From contig NZ_CP012070.1 of assembly GCF_001189535.1 (NCBI RefSeq), positions 1,984,001 to 2,048,000 of the forward strand: a DNA stretch of 64,000 nt, read 5' to 3'. The DNA comes from Arsenicicoccus sp. oral taxon 190. GTDB lineage: Bacteria; Actinomycetota; Actinomycetes; Actinomycetales; Dermatophilaceae. Positions 53,201-61,311 of this stretch are shown here, piece after piece. A program made the position numbers and the translations under genes. Below the pieces are notes generated by a model, which searched no databases, had not been told where the DNA came from, and saw only the letters and a program-made list of their open reading frames with translations. Every line of letters starts with the position of its first letter. Position 1 is the first letter of the stretch.

Positions 53201-54155
53201 CTCCTTCCTCGCGGACGACACGATGATCGCGTCCTACGAGCTGGGCGGCGGCTGGGTGCACATCGAGCGCGCCAAGGTCGGCAAGCGGGCCTTCCTCGGC
53301 AACTCGGGGATGGCCGCCCCCGGTCGCGCGGTCCCCAAGAACGGCCTGGTCGCGGTGCTCTCCGCCGCCCCCGCCAAGTCCAAGTCCGGCTCGTCCTGGC
53401 TCGGCTCGCCGCCGGTCAAGCTGCAGCGGCAGGCCACCGACCACGACGTGTCCCGCACCTACCACCCCAGCCGCCGCCTCAAGGTGGCCCGGGGTCTGGT
53501 CGAGCTGTGCCGCCTCGTGCCCGTCATGTGCACGGTCGCGCTGGCGCTGCTGGTCGTCGCCACGCTGCTGCTGCTGTGGGCGCAGGTCGGGCTGTGGGCC
53601 GCCGCGCTGCTCGGCGGTGTCGTGCTGCTGGTGGCCGGTGTCGTGGCCGGCCTCGTGACGGCCGCGGTCAAGTGGGCCCTGGTCGGACGCCTCGCGGTCA
53701 CCGAGCACCCGTTGTGGAGCAGCTTCGTATGGCGCAACGAGGTCGTCGACACCTTCGTGGAGATGGTGGCGGCGCCGTGGTTCGCGTGGGCGGCGACCGG
53801 CACGCCGGTGCTCAACGTGTGGCTGCGGCTGCTCGGCGCCACCATCGGCAGGGGAGTGTGGTGCGAGAGCTACTGGCTGCCCGAGGCCGACCTGGTCACC
53901 CTGCGAGACGGGGTGAGCGTCAACCGCGGATGCGTCCTGCAGACCCACCTCTTCCATGATCGGATCATGCAGATGGACACCGTCACCCTCGAGCACGGCT
54001 CCACCATGGGGCCCCACGGCGTGATCCTGCCCGCTGCCGGGCTCGGCCGCGCCACCACCGTCGGGCCCGCCTCCCTGGTGCTGCGCGGCGAGCAGGTCCC
54101 CGACGGCACCCGCTGGATCGGCAACCCCGTCGCGCCGTGGACCGCCGGCGCATGA
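50286..54155 (+). CDS. Pls/PosA-type membrane non-ribosomal peptide synthetase
   Basis: The 1289-residue protein opens with an adenylation domain: TSGSTGTPKG (about 152), FDASCEEMW, NTYGPTE (about 288), YRSGD (about 369) and KTSGK. A carrier domain follows with the phosphopantetheine Ser534 in DDDFFGLGGSSLTSAQ. From residue about 580 the chain alternates membrane segments with three left-handed beta-helix (hexapeptide) blocks, the terminal domain of the poly-lysine/delta-poly-ornithine synthetase family (TIGR02353-type). It has no condensation domain. It may make a homopoly-amino acid or amide at the membrane. The M1 peptidase overlaps its stop (ATGA). Confidence 0.9.
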   Translation: MARAQLIGGETPAPRTLVDLLEEVARRHPTAAAIDDGTTVLDYTELLSRAGALADRLHAEGVRRGDTVGIRVPSGTCDLYVAIVAVLLAGAAYVPVDADDPRERAELVFSEAGAVLVVTAGLRLHLLDLDADRPGNLDRRPSPDDDAWVIFTSGSTGTPKGVAVTHRSAAAFVDAESRMFLQDAPQGPGDRVLAGLSVAFDASCEEMWLAWGHGACLVPAPRALVRTGMDLGPWLVERGITIVSTVPTLAALWPPDSLDAVRLLIFGGEACPPELAERLVQPGREVWNTYGPTEATVVACGARMTGEGPVSIGLPLDGWELAVIKDDQLVSQGEVGELIIGGVGLARYLDPAKDAEKYAPLPLLGWDRAYRSGDLVRYEPDGLIFMGRADEQVKLGGRRIELGEVDAALQALPEVAGAAAAVKATDAGGQVLVGYVVPQDPDSFDRAQARQELATVLPAALVPLIAVTDTLPTKTSGKVDRAALPWPLPDLAPSAGGDGPTLTGTSAWLAEQWSAVLGSPVTSPDDDFFGLGGSSLTSAQLVSVLRRTHPEMTVAAAYAHSRLADQASFLDVMAARQRTDQAPPRTITPVPRRSQLAQLLIGVPLSTLTALQWLVGVALAGNLAHLVIDLPWAPVTPWWLVGLGWFLLLTPLGRMSLTVVGARLLLAGLRPGTYPRGGSVHLRLWAAERLAEAVGAVTMAGAPWIVYYARALGAKVGRDADLHTLPPVTGMLTLGRGCSVEPEVDLAGHWLDGDLLHVGHVTVRAGAVVGGRSTLGPGTVVGRDAEVLAGSYVTGEVPDGELWAGSPAVKVGRARPAWPADRPVQSRAWLIMYAASAVLLGLVPTLAALPAVALLLWAVRGTTTLGAALGRALAWTPAATVLGMLTLALLTLVAVRLLGLGLQPGYHPVRSRIGWQVWATERLLDSARTLLFPLYASLLTPVWLRLLGARVGRNVEASTVLLLPAMTRIGEGSFLADDTMIASYELGGGWVHIERAKVGKRAFLGNSGMAAPGRAVPKNGLVAVLSAAPAKSKSGSSWLGSPPVKLQRQATDHDVSRTYHPSRRLKVARGLVELCRLVPVMCTVALALLVVATLLLLWAQVGLWAAALLGGVVLLVAGVVAGLVTAAVKWALVGRLAVTEHPLWSSFVWRNEVVDTFVEMVAAPWFAWAATGTPVLNVWLRLLGATIGRGVWCESYWLPEADLVTLRDGVSVNRGCVLQTHLFHDRIMQMDTVTLEHGSTMGPHGVILPAAGLGRATTVGPASLVLRGEQVPDGTRWIGNPVAPWTAGA

Positions 54156-55498
54156 AGCCCCCGGCCCTGCCCCGCAAGCCCCGCAACGTCGTGATCGGCC
54201 CGGACCCCTACGTCCCCCACCACGGCGACCTCACGTATGCCGTGCGCCACTACGACCTCGCGCTGGACTACCGGGTCCCGAGCAACCGTCTCGCCGGTCG
54301 CGCCCGCATCGCGATCAGCCCGCTGCAGCGGCTGGACCGCTTCGCCCTGGACCTGGCCGGGACCTTGTCCGTCGGCAAGGTCCTGGTCGACGGGGCGCGG
54401 GTCCGCTACGCCCACCGCGGTGACCGCCTCACGATCACCCCGGCCCGCCCCCTGCCGACCGGCGCCGACGTCACGGTCGAGGTGCAGTGGTCGGGCAACC
54501 CCCGCCCCACCCGCGGCCCCTGGGGCGAGGTCGGCTGGGAGGAGCTCACCGAGGGCGTCCTGGTCGCCGGTCAGCCCGACGGCGCGCCCACGTGGTTCCC
54601 CTGCAACGACCACCCGGCGCTCAAGGCGACCTACGCGATCGAGGCGACCACGGACTCGCCATACGTGCTGGTCACCAACGGCGCCCTGGTGGGGCGGACC
54701 GTGCGGGGCTCGCGCACCACCTGGCGCTACGAGCAGCGCGAGCCGATGTCGCCCTACCTCGCGAGCGTGCAGATCGGCGCCTACGTGACCGAGGAGCTCG
54801 CGGCCGGGCCGGTGCCGCAGCGGCTCCACCTGCCCGCCCGGCTGCGGCGCACCGCGCTGCACGACTTCGCGCGGCAGCCCCAGATGATGGAGCTGTTCAC
54901 CGCGGCGTTCGGGCCCTACCCGTTCGCGGCGGGCTACGACGTCGTCGTCACCGACGACCCGCTGGAGATCCCGCTGGAGTCGCAGGGCTTCTCGACCTTC
55001 GGCGCCAACCACTGCGGCGGACGCCGCCACGACGAGCGCCTGGTGGCGCACGAGCTCGCCCACCAGTGGTTCGGCAACGCCGTCGGGGTCGCGAGCTGGC
55101 AGCACATCTGGCTCAACGAGGGTTTCGCGTGCTACGCGGAGTGGCTGTGGGCGCCCTACGGCGGTGGCGAGAGCACCGACGCCGCCGCTCGCCGCTGGCA
55201 CGCCGCCCTCAAGCGCCAGCCGCAGGACCTGGTGATCGCCGACCCGGGCGCGGCCGACATGTTCGACGACCGCGTCTACAAGCGTGGCGCGCTCACCCTG
55301 CACGCGCTGCGCCGGCTGCTGGGGGACCAGGTCTTCGGCGAGCTGGTGCAGGCCTGGGTGGCCGAGCACCTGCAGTCGGTCGTGACGACGGAGATGTTCG
55401 TCGAGCACGCGAGGACGTATGGCGGTGCGCCCGCCCGCACCCTCCTCAAGGCGTGGCTCGAGCAGCCGACCCTCCCCAAGCTGCCCGCACGCCGCTGA
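54152..55498 (+). CDS. M1 family metallo-aminopeptidase
   Basis: The 448-residue zinc aminopeptidase shows HELAHQWFGN (300-309) with the second Glu in WLNEGFACYAE (Glu323). The canonical G-x-M-E-N exopeptidase motif is replaced by IPLESQG, as in a shorter actinobacterial subgroup. It is about half the length of PepN and lacks the C-terminal ERAP-like domain. No signal peptide is seen. Its ATG overlaps the NRPS stop, so it is co-translated with the synthetase and may process its amide product or a substrate amino acid. That link is inference. Confidence 0.87.
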   Translation: MKPPALPRKPRNVVIGPDPYVPHHGDLTYAVRHYDLALDYRVPSNRLAGRARIAISPLQRLDRFALDLAGTLSVGKVLVDGARVRYAHRGDRLTITPARPLPTGADVTVEVQWSGNPRPTRGPWGEVGWEELTEGVLVAGQPDGAPTWFPCNDHPALKATYAIEATTDSPYVLVTNGALVGRTVRGSRTTWRYEQREPMSPYLASVQIGAYVTEELAAGPVPQRLHLPARLRRTALHDFARQPQMMELFTAAFGPYPFAAGYDVVVTDDPLEIPLESQGFSTFGANHCGGRRHDERLVAHELAHQWFGNAVGVASWQHIWLNEGFACYAEWLWAPYGGGESTDAAARRWHAALKRQPQDLVIADPGAADMFDDRVYKRGALTLHALRRLLGDQVFGELVQAWVAEHLQSVVTTEMFVEHARTYGGAPARTLLKAWLEQPTLPKLPARR

Positions 55499-55539
55499 CC
55501 CGCGGAGCCGCCGCCGGCCCGCGGCGCTCACGGCGATCC

Positions 55540-56256
55540 TCAGGGCAGGTCGAGCAGCTCGTCCCCGTCTCGCTGCACCACCTCGATGGCCGCGACCCGG
55601 TCGTCGAGGTCGTGCAGCGCCACCGCCGCGACGTAGCCCTGCGGGGCCCGCAGGTCCTCGACGTGCACGACCGGCGCGGGCGGCTCGGGCCACGCCAGCA
55701 GCGCCGGGGCCTCGGTGGGGGCGGTGAGGCGCACCGTCGGGGGGTCCAGCGTCATGCCGTGGCCCGTGGCCTTGAGCACCGCCTCCTTGCGCACCCACCA
55801 CGTCGCGCGGGCCCACGCCGCGTCGCGGTCGTCGAGCTCGGCGAGCTCCGCGATCTCCTCCGGGTGCAGCGACACCTCGTCGAATCCCTCGAAGGCGCAA
55901 GCCGACTCGACCTCCACGTCCACCCCGACGGGAGCGGTGGGGGAGAGCGCGACGACGGCGAGCCCACCGGCGTGCCCGAGGCTCAGGTGCTGGTCCAGGT
56001 CGGGCGCGACGAGGCGGCCGTGCTCGGTGGACCCGCAGGTGGGGCAACGGCGCTCGAGCACCACGTCGTGCGGGTCGACCCCGCAGCGGACGGCCAGGGC
56101 GAGCCGCAGCAACGCGTGGGAGGCGACGAGGCGGGCGCGGTCCGCGGGCCGGTGCAGGCCCTCGAGCCGGAGCAGCTCGTCGTCGTCCAGCAGGCCACGC
56201 AGCCCCGGGGTGTCGACGACGCGCGCCACGTGGACCTCGACGTCCCCGGTGATCAT
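55540..56256 (-). CDS. 4'-phosphopantetheinyl transferase (Sfp-type)
   Basis: The 238-residue protein is a Sfp/HetI-type transferase that loads the phosphopantetheine arm on carrier domains. It has VGVDVEVES (metal-binding GVDVE, about 125) and WARATWWVRKEAVLKATGHG (W-x-x-KEA). It converges on the M1 peptidase and probably activates the NRPS Ser534. The ATG 56256 shares its A with the CCA end of tRNA-Arg. GTG 56229, with GAGG five bases upstream, is an alternative that would shorten it by nine residues. Confidence 0.85.
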   Translation of the reverse strand: MITGDVEVHVARVVDTPGLRGLLDDDELLRLEGLHRPADRARLVASHALLRLALAVRCGVDPHDVVLERRCPTCGSTEHGRLVAPDLDQHLSLGHAGGLAVVALSPTAPVGVDVEVESACAFEGFDEVSLHPEEIAELAELDDRDAAWARATWWVRKEAVLKATGHGMTLDPPTVRLTAPTEAPALLAWPEPPAPVVHVEDLRAPQGYVAAVALHDLDDRVAAIEVVQRDGDELLDLP

Positions 56257-56331
56257 GGCGCCTCCAGCAGGACTCGAACCTGCAACCGTCGGATTAGAAG
56301 GCCGATGCTCTATCCATTGAGCTATGGAGGC
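56256..56331 (-). tRNA. tRNA-Arg (anticodon UCU)
   Basis: On the minus strand GCCTCCA pairs with TGGAGGC, with discriminator G and an encoded CCA (56258-56256). The anticodon loop is CTTCTAA, giving TCT. The T-arm GCAGG-TTCGAGT-CCTGC is standard. The A of CCA is also the A of the transferase ATG. Confidence 0.93.
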
Positions 56332-56443
56332 AAGGGCCGCCAGTCTAGTGGGCGCCACGCGGGACCCGATCGAGGCCGGGCGCCCGCCGCGTCGGCCGAT
56401 CGCATCGGTCGCGTGGGCCGATCGCATCGGCCCGTCGCCCAGG

Positions 56444-57331
56444 TCAGAGGACCGGGGGGCCGAAGACGTGGAAGCCCTGCCGGGCCGGCTCGTAGGAGTA
56501 GCCGGTGGAGAAGACCTCACGGGTCAGCGCGTCCATGTCCAGCAGCACCGCGCCGCGCAGCCCGGGCACCGCGTTGATGGTCGTCAGGGCCCGCAACCAG
56601 CCGCGCTCGTCGGCCTGCCGGTGCACGAACTCCTCCAGGCTCGCCACGTGGCCGCGGTAGCGGGCCTCGAAGTCGTGCTCGGACATCGCCTGCTGGAAGG
56701 TGTGCTCGGCGTAGGCGGCGTAGGCCTCGCCGTGACGGTCGATGCCCTGCCCGAGCGCGTGCATCACCCACAGCTCGGGCTGCACGAGGGGGTAGACCTC
56801 GTAGAAGCCCATCCGCCCGTGCACCTGCCACTCCAGGTCGCGCGGGTCGCCGGGCAGCGACGCCAGGGCCAGCTCGACGGCGCGCTCCGGGCGGGTCATG
56901 TCGACCCAGCGGCCGACCTCGCAGCGGGACCGGGCGACGTAGAGCATCGGCCGGGGCTCGTCGGTGCGGCCCCACCCGGTCCAGCCCGCGCGCCGGGCGG
57001 CCTCGCAGAACTCCCGCAGCGCCTGGACCCACCGCGGGTGCTCGCAGTCGTCGGCGAGCACGTCGAGCTGGTCCAGCACGGCGTCCGGGCGCAGGATGTC
57101 GTAGACGACGAACTCCCCGAGCGGGCTCTCGGGCTCCGGCGCCAGGTGCTCGCCGATCACGTGGCACAGGACCGCCCCCGCCTGGCCGCGCAGCTCGAGG
57201 TCGCGGTCCAGGGCCGTCTCGATCCACTCGGGGCTGCGGCGGTGCTCGCGCATCCAGCTCAGCTCGGCGACGTGGTCGGGGTGGGGGACGTCCCGACGGC
57301 GGTAGCCGTCGCTGACGGGGGTGCCGGTCAT
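56444..57331 (-). CDS. hypothetical protein, unrecognised
   Basis: I do not recognise a family. The 295 residues have no signal peptide or membrane segment. The chain is Trp/His/Glu-rich (WMREHRRSPEWIETALDRDLELRG, VARSRCEVGRWVDMTRPERAVELALASLPGDPRDLEWQVHGRMGFYEVYPLVQPELWVMHALGQGIDRHGEAYAAYAEHTF) and looks like a globular cytoplasmic protein. ATG 57331 has AAGGAGG four bases upstream, a strong start. It is monocistronic, between tRNA-Arg and the 5'-nucleotidase region. Confidence 0.75.
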   Translation of the reverse strand: MTGTPVSDGYRRRDVPHPDHVAELSWMREHRRSPEWIETALDRDLELRGQAGAVLCHVIGEHLAPEPESPLGEFVVYDILRPDAVLDQLDVLADDCEHPRWVQALREFCEAARRAGWTGWGRTDEPRPMLYVARSRCEVGRWVDMTRPERAVELALASLPGDPRDLEWQVHGRMGFYEVYPLVQPELWVMHALGQGIDRHGEAYAAYAEHTFQQAMSEHDFEARYRGHVASLEEFVHRQADERGWLRALTTINAVPGLRGAVLLDMDALTREVFSTGYSYEPARQGFHVFGPPVL

Positions 57332-57670
57332 GCCGCCTCCTTCGGGTCTGGCGTCGTCTGGTCTCGTGTCGTCTCGGGTCGCGCGTCGTGAGCGGGCCGG
57401 TCCGACGACGACGGTAGAACGGCTGCCCCGCCCGTCTCAGGCGGCTGGGAGAGGCCGGGGGATTTGTCCGACGAACTCCGCCCGGACGGCTGGGGAGCGT
57501 GACTCTCGGTGAGATCCGGTGGCGCCGGGTCCATGCCTGGGACGGGGGGACGTCCCGTATGCCGCCTGCCCACCGCCGGCGGCGCTGAGGCGGGGCGCCG
57601 GTGCGGCATACGGGTGAGGGGTCGGACAAACTTCCCGCCCCCGACACCTCGCGGACACTCCCAGGTGGCC
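57332..57670. other. non-coding region with nested inverted repeats
   Basis: No gene is evident. TTTGTCCGAC (57463-57472) is inverted at 57621-57630, and CCCGTATGCCGC (57554-57565) at 57603-57614, so two nested long-range hairpins can form. The strands are rich in G runs. The region may hold the promoter of the leftward unknown gene or an untranslated RNA. Confidence 0.4.
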
Positions 57671-57710
57671 TTGACGCTCGGCGCGTGGCGCAGGTTAACG
57701 TCCAGTTCAG
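57671..57710 (+). promoter_or_regulatory. promoter with PHO-box-like repeats (5'-nucleotidase)
   Basis: TTGACG (57671-57676) and TAACGT (57696-57701) are spaced 19 bp as -35/-10 candidates. Direct repeats GTTAAC (57694-57699) and GTTCAG (57705-57710) have an 11-bp period, as in the NRPS region. Phosphate control fits a secreted nucleotidase. Confidence 0.5.
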
Positions 57711-57827
57711 CAGGCGCCGCCCACGGCCCGCACGCCGACGTGCCGGCCGCGGCCGACGCCTCCGGGCCCGCCCCCGAGCCCGGACCGTCAGCACGCCGAC
57801 GACGGCGTGCCGTCCTCAGGGAGAGAC

Positions 57828-59732
57828 ATGTCTCGAGTGCGCACCACGCGCGCGGCCGCCGTCCTCGCCGGCCTCGTCATGATCACGGCGTCCGCCGCCC
57901 CCGCCCTCGCCGCCGACCAGGGCGACCAGGGCCGCGGCAAGGGCCACACCAAGCCTCACAAGCCCGGTCACCCCGGCAAGCCTGGCAAGCCCGACAAGCC
58001 TGGCAAGCCGGGCGACAAGCTCGTGGACCTGCAGATCCTGGGCTTCAACGACTTCCACGGCAACCTCGAGGCGCCGGCCGGCTCGAGCGGCCGGGTCGTC
58101 GTCGACCACCGGCTCGACCCGACGACCGGCAAGCCGGTCGACGTGACCGTCGACGCGGGCGGCGCCGCCAACCTCGCCACCCACCTGAAGACCCTGCGCC
58201 AGGGCCAGGCGCGCTCCATCACCGCGGTGATGGGTGACCAGGTGGGGGCCTCGCCGCTGCTGTCCGCGGCGTTCCACGACGAGCCCACCATCGAGGCGCT
58301 CAACCTCATGGGTGTCGGCGTCGGGACCATCGGCAACCACGAGTTCGACGAGGGCTACCGCGAGCTGCTGCGCATCGTGCAGGGCGGCTGCCTCGACGAC
58401 GGCGACGGCAAGGACAACCAGAACTCCTGCGCGAGCGGCACCTACCAGGGCACGGCCTACCCCATGGTCGCGGCCAACGTGTTCTACAAGGGCACCAACA
58501 AGACGGTGCTGCCTCCCTACGTCGTCAAGGAGGTCGGCGGCGTCAAGGTCGGTTTCGTCGGCGCGGTCCTGAAGGACACCCCCAACATCGTCACGCAGGC
58601 CGGGGTGGCCGGGCTGGACTTCCGCGACGAGGTCGCGACCATGAACGCCGCCGCCAACCAGCTGCAGCGCCAGGGGGTCAAGGCGATCGTCGCGATGGTC
58701 CACCAGGGCGGCTCGTTGCGGCAGCAGCAGTGGCAGGCCCCCGACGGCAAGACCTACGGGGTCAACCCCACCTACGACTCGGTGTGCGGCAAGGGAGGCG
58801 AGCTCGACCCCAACAGCGAGATCCTGCCGATCGCGCGCAACCTGTCCCCGAAGTTCGACCTGGTGATGACCGGTCACACCCACCAGAGCTATGTCTGCGA
58901 CGTGCCCGACCCCGACGGGCAGCCCCGTTACGTCACGTCCGCGCTGTCCTTCGGCCGGCTCGTCACCGACGCCCGGATGAAGTACGACACCCGCTCGCGG
59001 GACATCGTGCGCAGCTCGGTGCAGGTGACCAACCGGATCGTCTCGCGGGACGTCACCCCGGACCCGGCGGTGTCCGCGCTGGTCGCGAAGTACAAGGAGC
59101 TCGTCAAGCCGATCGCGACCAAGGTGCTCGGCCAGATCACGACGGACGTCACCAAGACCCAGAACCCCGCCGGCGAGTCCACCCTCGGTGACCTGATCGC
59201 CGACGCGCAGCTCGCCGACCCCTCGGTCGTGTCGGGCGGCGTCAAGCCGGTCGCGGCGTTCATGAACCCGGGCGGCATCCGCACCGACCTCACCTACAAG
59301 GCGTCCGGCAGCGAGGGCGACGGCGTGGTCACCTACGAGGAGGCCTTCCAGGTCCAGCCGTTCAACAACTACCTGGTGTCCATGGACCTGACGGGCGCGC
59401 AGCTCTACACGCTGCTCGGCCAGCAGTTCACCGGCACCAACGCGGCCTTCCCCAAGGTGCTGCAGGTCAGCAAGGGCTTCCGCTACGAGCGGACCGCTGC
59501 CGGCGCGATCAGCAACATCACCATCGACGGCCAGCCCGTCGCCAACGACGCCGGCAAGACCTACCGGATCGTCACCAACAACTTCCTGTCCGACGGTGGT
59601 GACGGCTTCCCGGTCTTCAAGGAGGGCACCAACAAGCTGATCGGTGGCCTGGACATCGACGGCTTCGCCGCCTACCTGTCCGCGCACTCGCCCTACACGC
59701 CCGGCCCGCTGGACCGGATCGTGCTCAAGTGA
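57828..59732 (+). CDS. secreted 5'-nucleotidase/UshA-type metallophosphatase
   Basis: The 634-residue protein has a signal peptide ending APALAA near residue 29 and a Lys/Pro/Gly-rich stretch (HTKPHKPGHPGKPGKPDKPG). The calcineurin-like domain has GFNDFHGN (72-79), GNHEFD and GHTHQSY. The C-terminal nucleotidase domain has NPGGIRTDL, EEAFQVQPFNNYL and NNFLSDGGDGFPVF. It dephosphorylates nucleotides outside the cell to release phosphate. ATG 57828 has CAGGGAGAG upstream and beats an in-frame ATG at 57807. No sortase motif is seen at the C-terminus. Confidence 0.92.
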   Translation: MSRVRTTRAAAVLAGLVMITASAAPALAADQGDQGRGKGHTKPHKPGHPGKPGKPDKPGKPGDKLVDLQILGFNDFHGNLEAPAGSSGRVVVDHRLDPTTGKPVDVTVDAGGAANLATHLKTLRQGQARSITAVMGDQVGASPLLSAAFHDEPTIEALNLMGVGVGTIGNHEFDEGYRELLRIVQGGCLDDGDGKDNQNSCASGTYQGTAYPMVAANVFYKGTNKTVLPPYVVKEVGGVKVGFVGAVLKDTPNIVTQAGVAGLDFRDEVATMNAAANQLQRQGVKAIVAMVHQGGSLRQQQWQAPDGKTYGVNPTYDSVCGKGGELDPNSEILPIARNLSPKFDLVMTGHTHQSYVCDVPDPDGQPRYVTSALSFGRLVTDARMKYDTRSRDIVRSSVQVTNRIVSRDVTPDPAVSALVAKYKELVKPIATKVLGQITTDVTKTQNPAGESTLGDLIADAQLADPSVVSGGVKPVAAFMNPGGIRTDLTYKASGSEGDGVVTYEEAFQVQPFNNYLVSMDLTGAQLYTLLGQQFTGTNAAFPKVLQVSKGFRYERTAAGAISNITIDGQPVANDAGKTYRIVTNNFLSDGGDGFPVFKEGTNKLIGGLDIDGFAAYLSAHSPYTPGPLDRIVLK

Positions 59733-59757
59733 GCTGACGCCCAGGCCGTATGCCGAC

Positions 59758-59794
59758 GGCGCCCCCGACCCGGACCTGCCGGGGCGGGGGCGCC
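59758..59794 (+). terminator. hairpin terminator after the 5'-nucleotidase
   Basis: GGCGCCCCCG (59758-59767) pairs with CGGGGGCGCC (59785-59794), extendable by one pair, 25 bases after the stop. Confidence 0.7.
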
Positions 59795-59867
59795 GCGCGC
59801 TACCGGTGGGCCGGCGGGCCGGCCTGGTCGGAAGGGGCGGAAGGGTCGGAAGGGTCGGCGACGACGG

Positions 59868-60377
59868 CTATGCCGGCTCGGACGGCAGCAGCGCGCGCCC
59901 GAAGACGAGCACGAGGAGGAGCAGCAGCGTCACGACGTGCACCAGCGTGCACCACAGGCAGATCGCGCCCAGCTGGACCTCGGCCCACACCAGGTAGCAG
60001 ACCGCCACGAGGCCGACGGCGGCCATCGCGAGCCGGGGCAGGTCCAGGCGGGGGCGGCGCCATACGGCGGGCAGGCACAGGAGGACCAGGGCGACGAAGT
60101 AGAGCAGCCCGAGGTAGGCCACCGGCATCCCCAGCACCGTCGCGTATGCCGACCGGGTCACCGTGGCGCAGCTGACGACCTGACCCTCGGGGCACGCGAG
60201 CGTCTGCCCCCCGGTGCGGTGCTCGTAGCTGAGGTAGGCCGAGGTCAGCAGGCCGACCACCGAGAGCCCGAGGCTGCTGCCGACCAGCCAGCCGGGGGCG
60301 CGGCGCTCCGGGCGGGCGACCGGCGGGCGGACGTAGCCGTCCCGTGGGACGCCGCCCTTGCGCGTGGTCCGGGTCAT
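59868..60377 (-). CDS. VKOR family disulfide-forming membrane protein
   Basis: The 169-residue protein has four membrane helices and the vitamin K epoxide reductase fold. A loop carries Cys62 and Cys70 (LACPEGQVVSCAT) and the active CLWC (140-143) faces quinone. It reoxidises a thioredoxin-like partner, here most likely the DUF929 protein upstream, seven bases away. This pair replaces DsbB/DsbA in many actinobacteria. Confidence 0.9.
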   Translation of the reverse strand: MTRTTRKGGVPRDGYVRPPVARPERRAPGWLVGSSLGLSVVGLLTSAYLSYEHRTGGQTLACPEGQVVSCATVTRSAYATVLGMPVAYLGLLYFVALVLLCLPAVWRRPRLDLPRLAMAAVGLVAVCYLVWAEVQLGAICLWCTLVHVVTLLLLLVLVFGRALLPSEPA

Positions 60378-60384
60378 GCGCCGC

Positions 60385-61311
60385 TCACTTGTCCTTGATC
60401 TTGCCGGCGGCGTCCTTGACGGCCTTGCTGGAGCACACGTCGGCCGGCTTGCCGCCGGTCTGCTCGCAGATCGCAGCGGTCAGCACGTTGGCGCCCTCGA
60501 GGATCGCCTTGGCCGCCGGGTCGGTGCCCGCCTTGAGGGAGCCCGCGATCTGCTGCGCCGACTTGCCCTCCAGCAGCTTGATGTCCATGAGGCCGCCGTG
60601 CTGGAAGGTCTTGCCCCCGATGGAGACGAAGGGGATCGCACCCTTGCTGCGCTCGTCGGTGTAGGGCGGGAAGTCGTAGGTCTCGAAGAGCTTCTTGTCG
60701 GCGCCGTCGAGGGTGTCCAGCGGGACGTAGCGGCCGTTCTTGCTCTCCGAGGTGGTGGTCTCGTAGCCGGTGAACGCGACGGTGTCGCTGGTGTAGGCGG
60801 CGCCGTGGTTCTGCTGGCTGAAGGACACCGTGGCGAGCGGCTCGAGGCCGGGCTCCTTGACGGACCGGCCCTCGGTCAGCGAGGTCCACTGCCCGAAGCG
60901 GCCGAGGGCCACGGCGGTCGACCAGCGCAGGCCGGCGCAGTAGGGGCAGTACTCCGCGCCCACGTAGAGCACCTGCGGCTTGCCATCCTTGGTCACCGCC
61001 GTCGCGTCCTTGGCGCGGGTGGGGCCGTTGGTCGTGTCACCCGCGCCCGCCGACTGCAGGGTCTGCTCCGGGACGTCGTTGAGAGCCGCCAGCGAGGCGG
61101 CGTCGAGCCGGGCGGCCGAAGCTGCCGCGGGGGAGGGCTTGCCCCGGTTGAGCAGCGCCACGGCCACGACCGCCCCGACGATCGCGAGGACCACCAGGGA
61201 GGTGACGGCGGCGAGCAGGACCCGGCGGCGGCGCTCGGCCGCCTGCTGCTGGGCCCGCAGGGCGGCGGCGCGCTCGCGGGCGGCCTGCTTGGAGGCGCGG
61301 GACGTGGCCAA
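60385..61311 (-). CDS. DUF929 thioredoxin-like exported protein
   Basis: The 308-residue protein has a charged N-terminus, one membrane helix (about 31-54) and an extracellular thioredoxin-like domain with AEYCPYCAGLRW (Cys122, Cys125). DUF929 proteins pair with VKOR and probably form disulfides in exported proteins. The longer frame starts at GTG 61350, but a TTG at 61311 (MATSRASKQAARERAAALR) has AGGAG six bases upstream and gives the usual N-terminus. The VKOR gene follows, forming an operon. Confidence 0.85.
   Translation of the reverse strand: MATSRASKQAARERAAALRAQQQAAERRRRVLLAAVTSLVVLAIVGAVVAVALLNRGKPSPAAASAARLDAASLAALNDVPEQTLQSAGAGDTTNGPTRAKDATAVTKDGKPQVLYVGAEYCPYCAGLRWSTAVALGRFGQWTSLTEGRSVKEPGLEPLATVSFSQQNHGAAYTSDTVAFTGYETTTSESKNGRYVPLDTLDGADKKLFETYDFPPYTDERSKGAIPFVSIGGKTFQHGGLMDIKLLEGKSAQQIAGSLKAGTDPAAKAILEGANVLTAAICEQTGGKPADVCSSKAVKDAAGKIKDK

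Noticed and set aside
50148..54017. 1289-codon open frame on the minus strand over the NRPS
   Set aside because: It mirrors the NRPS codons, has no recognisable domain and a Gln/Arg/Gly-rich composition.
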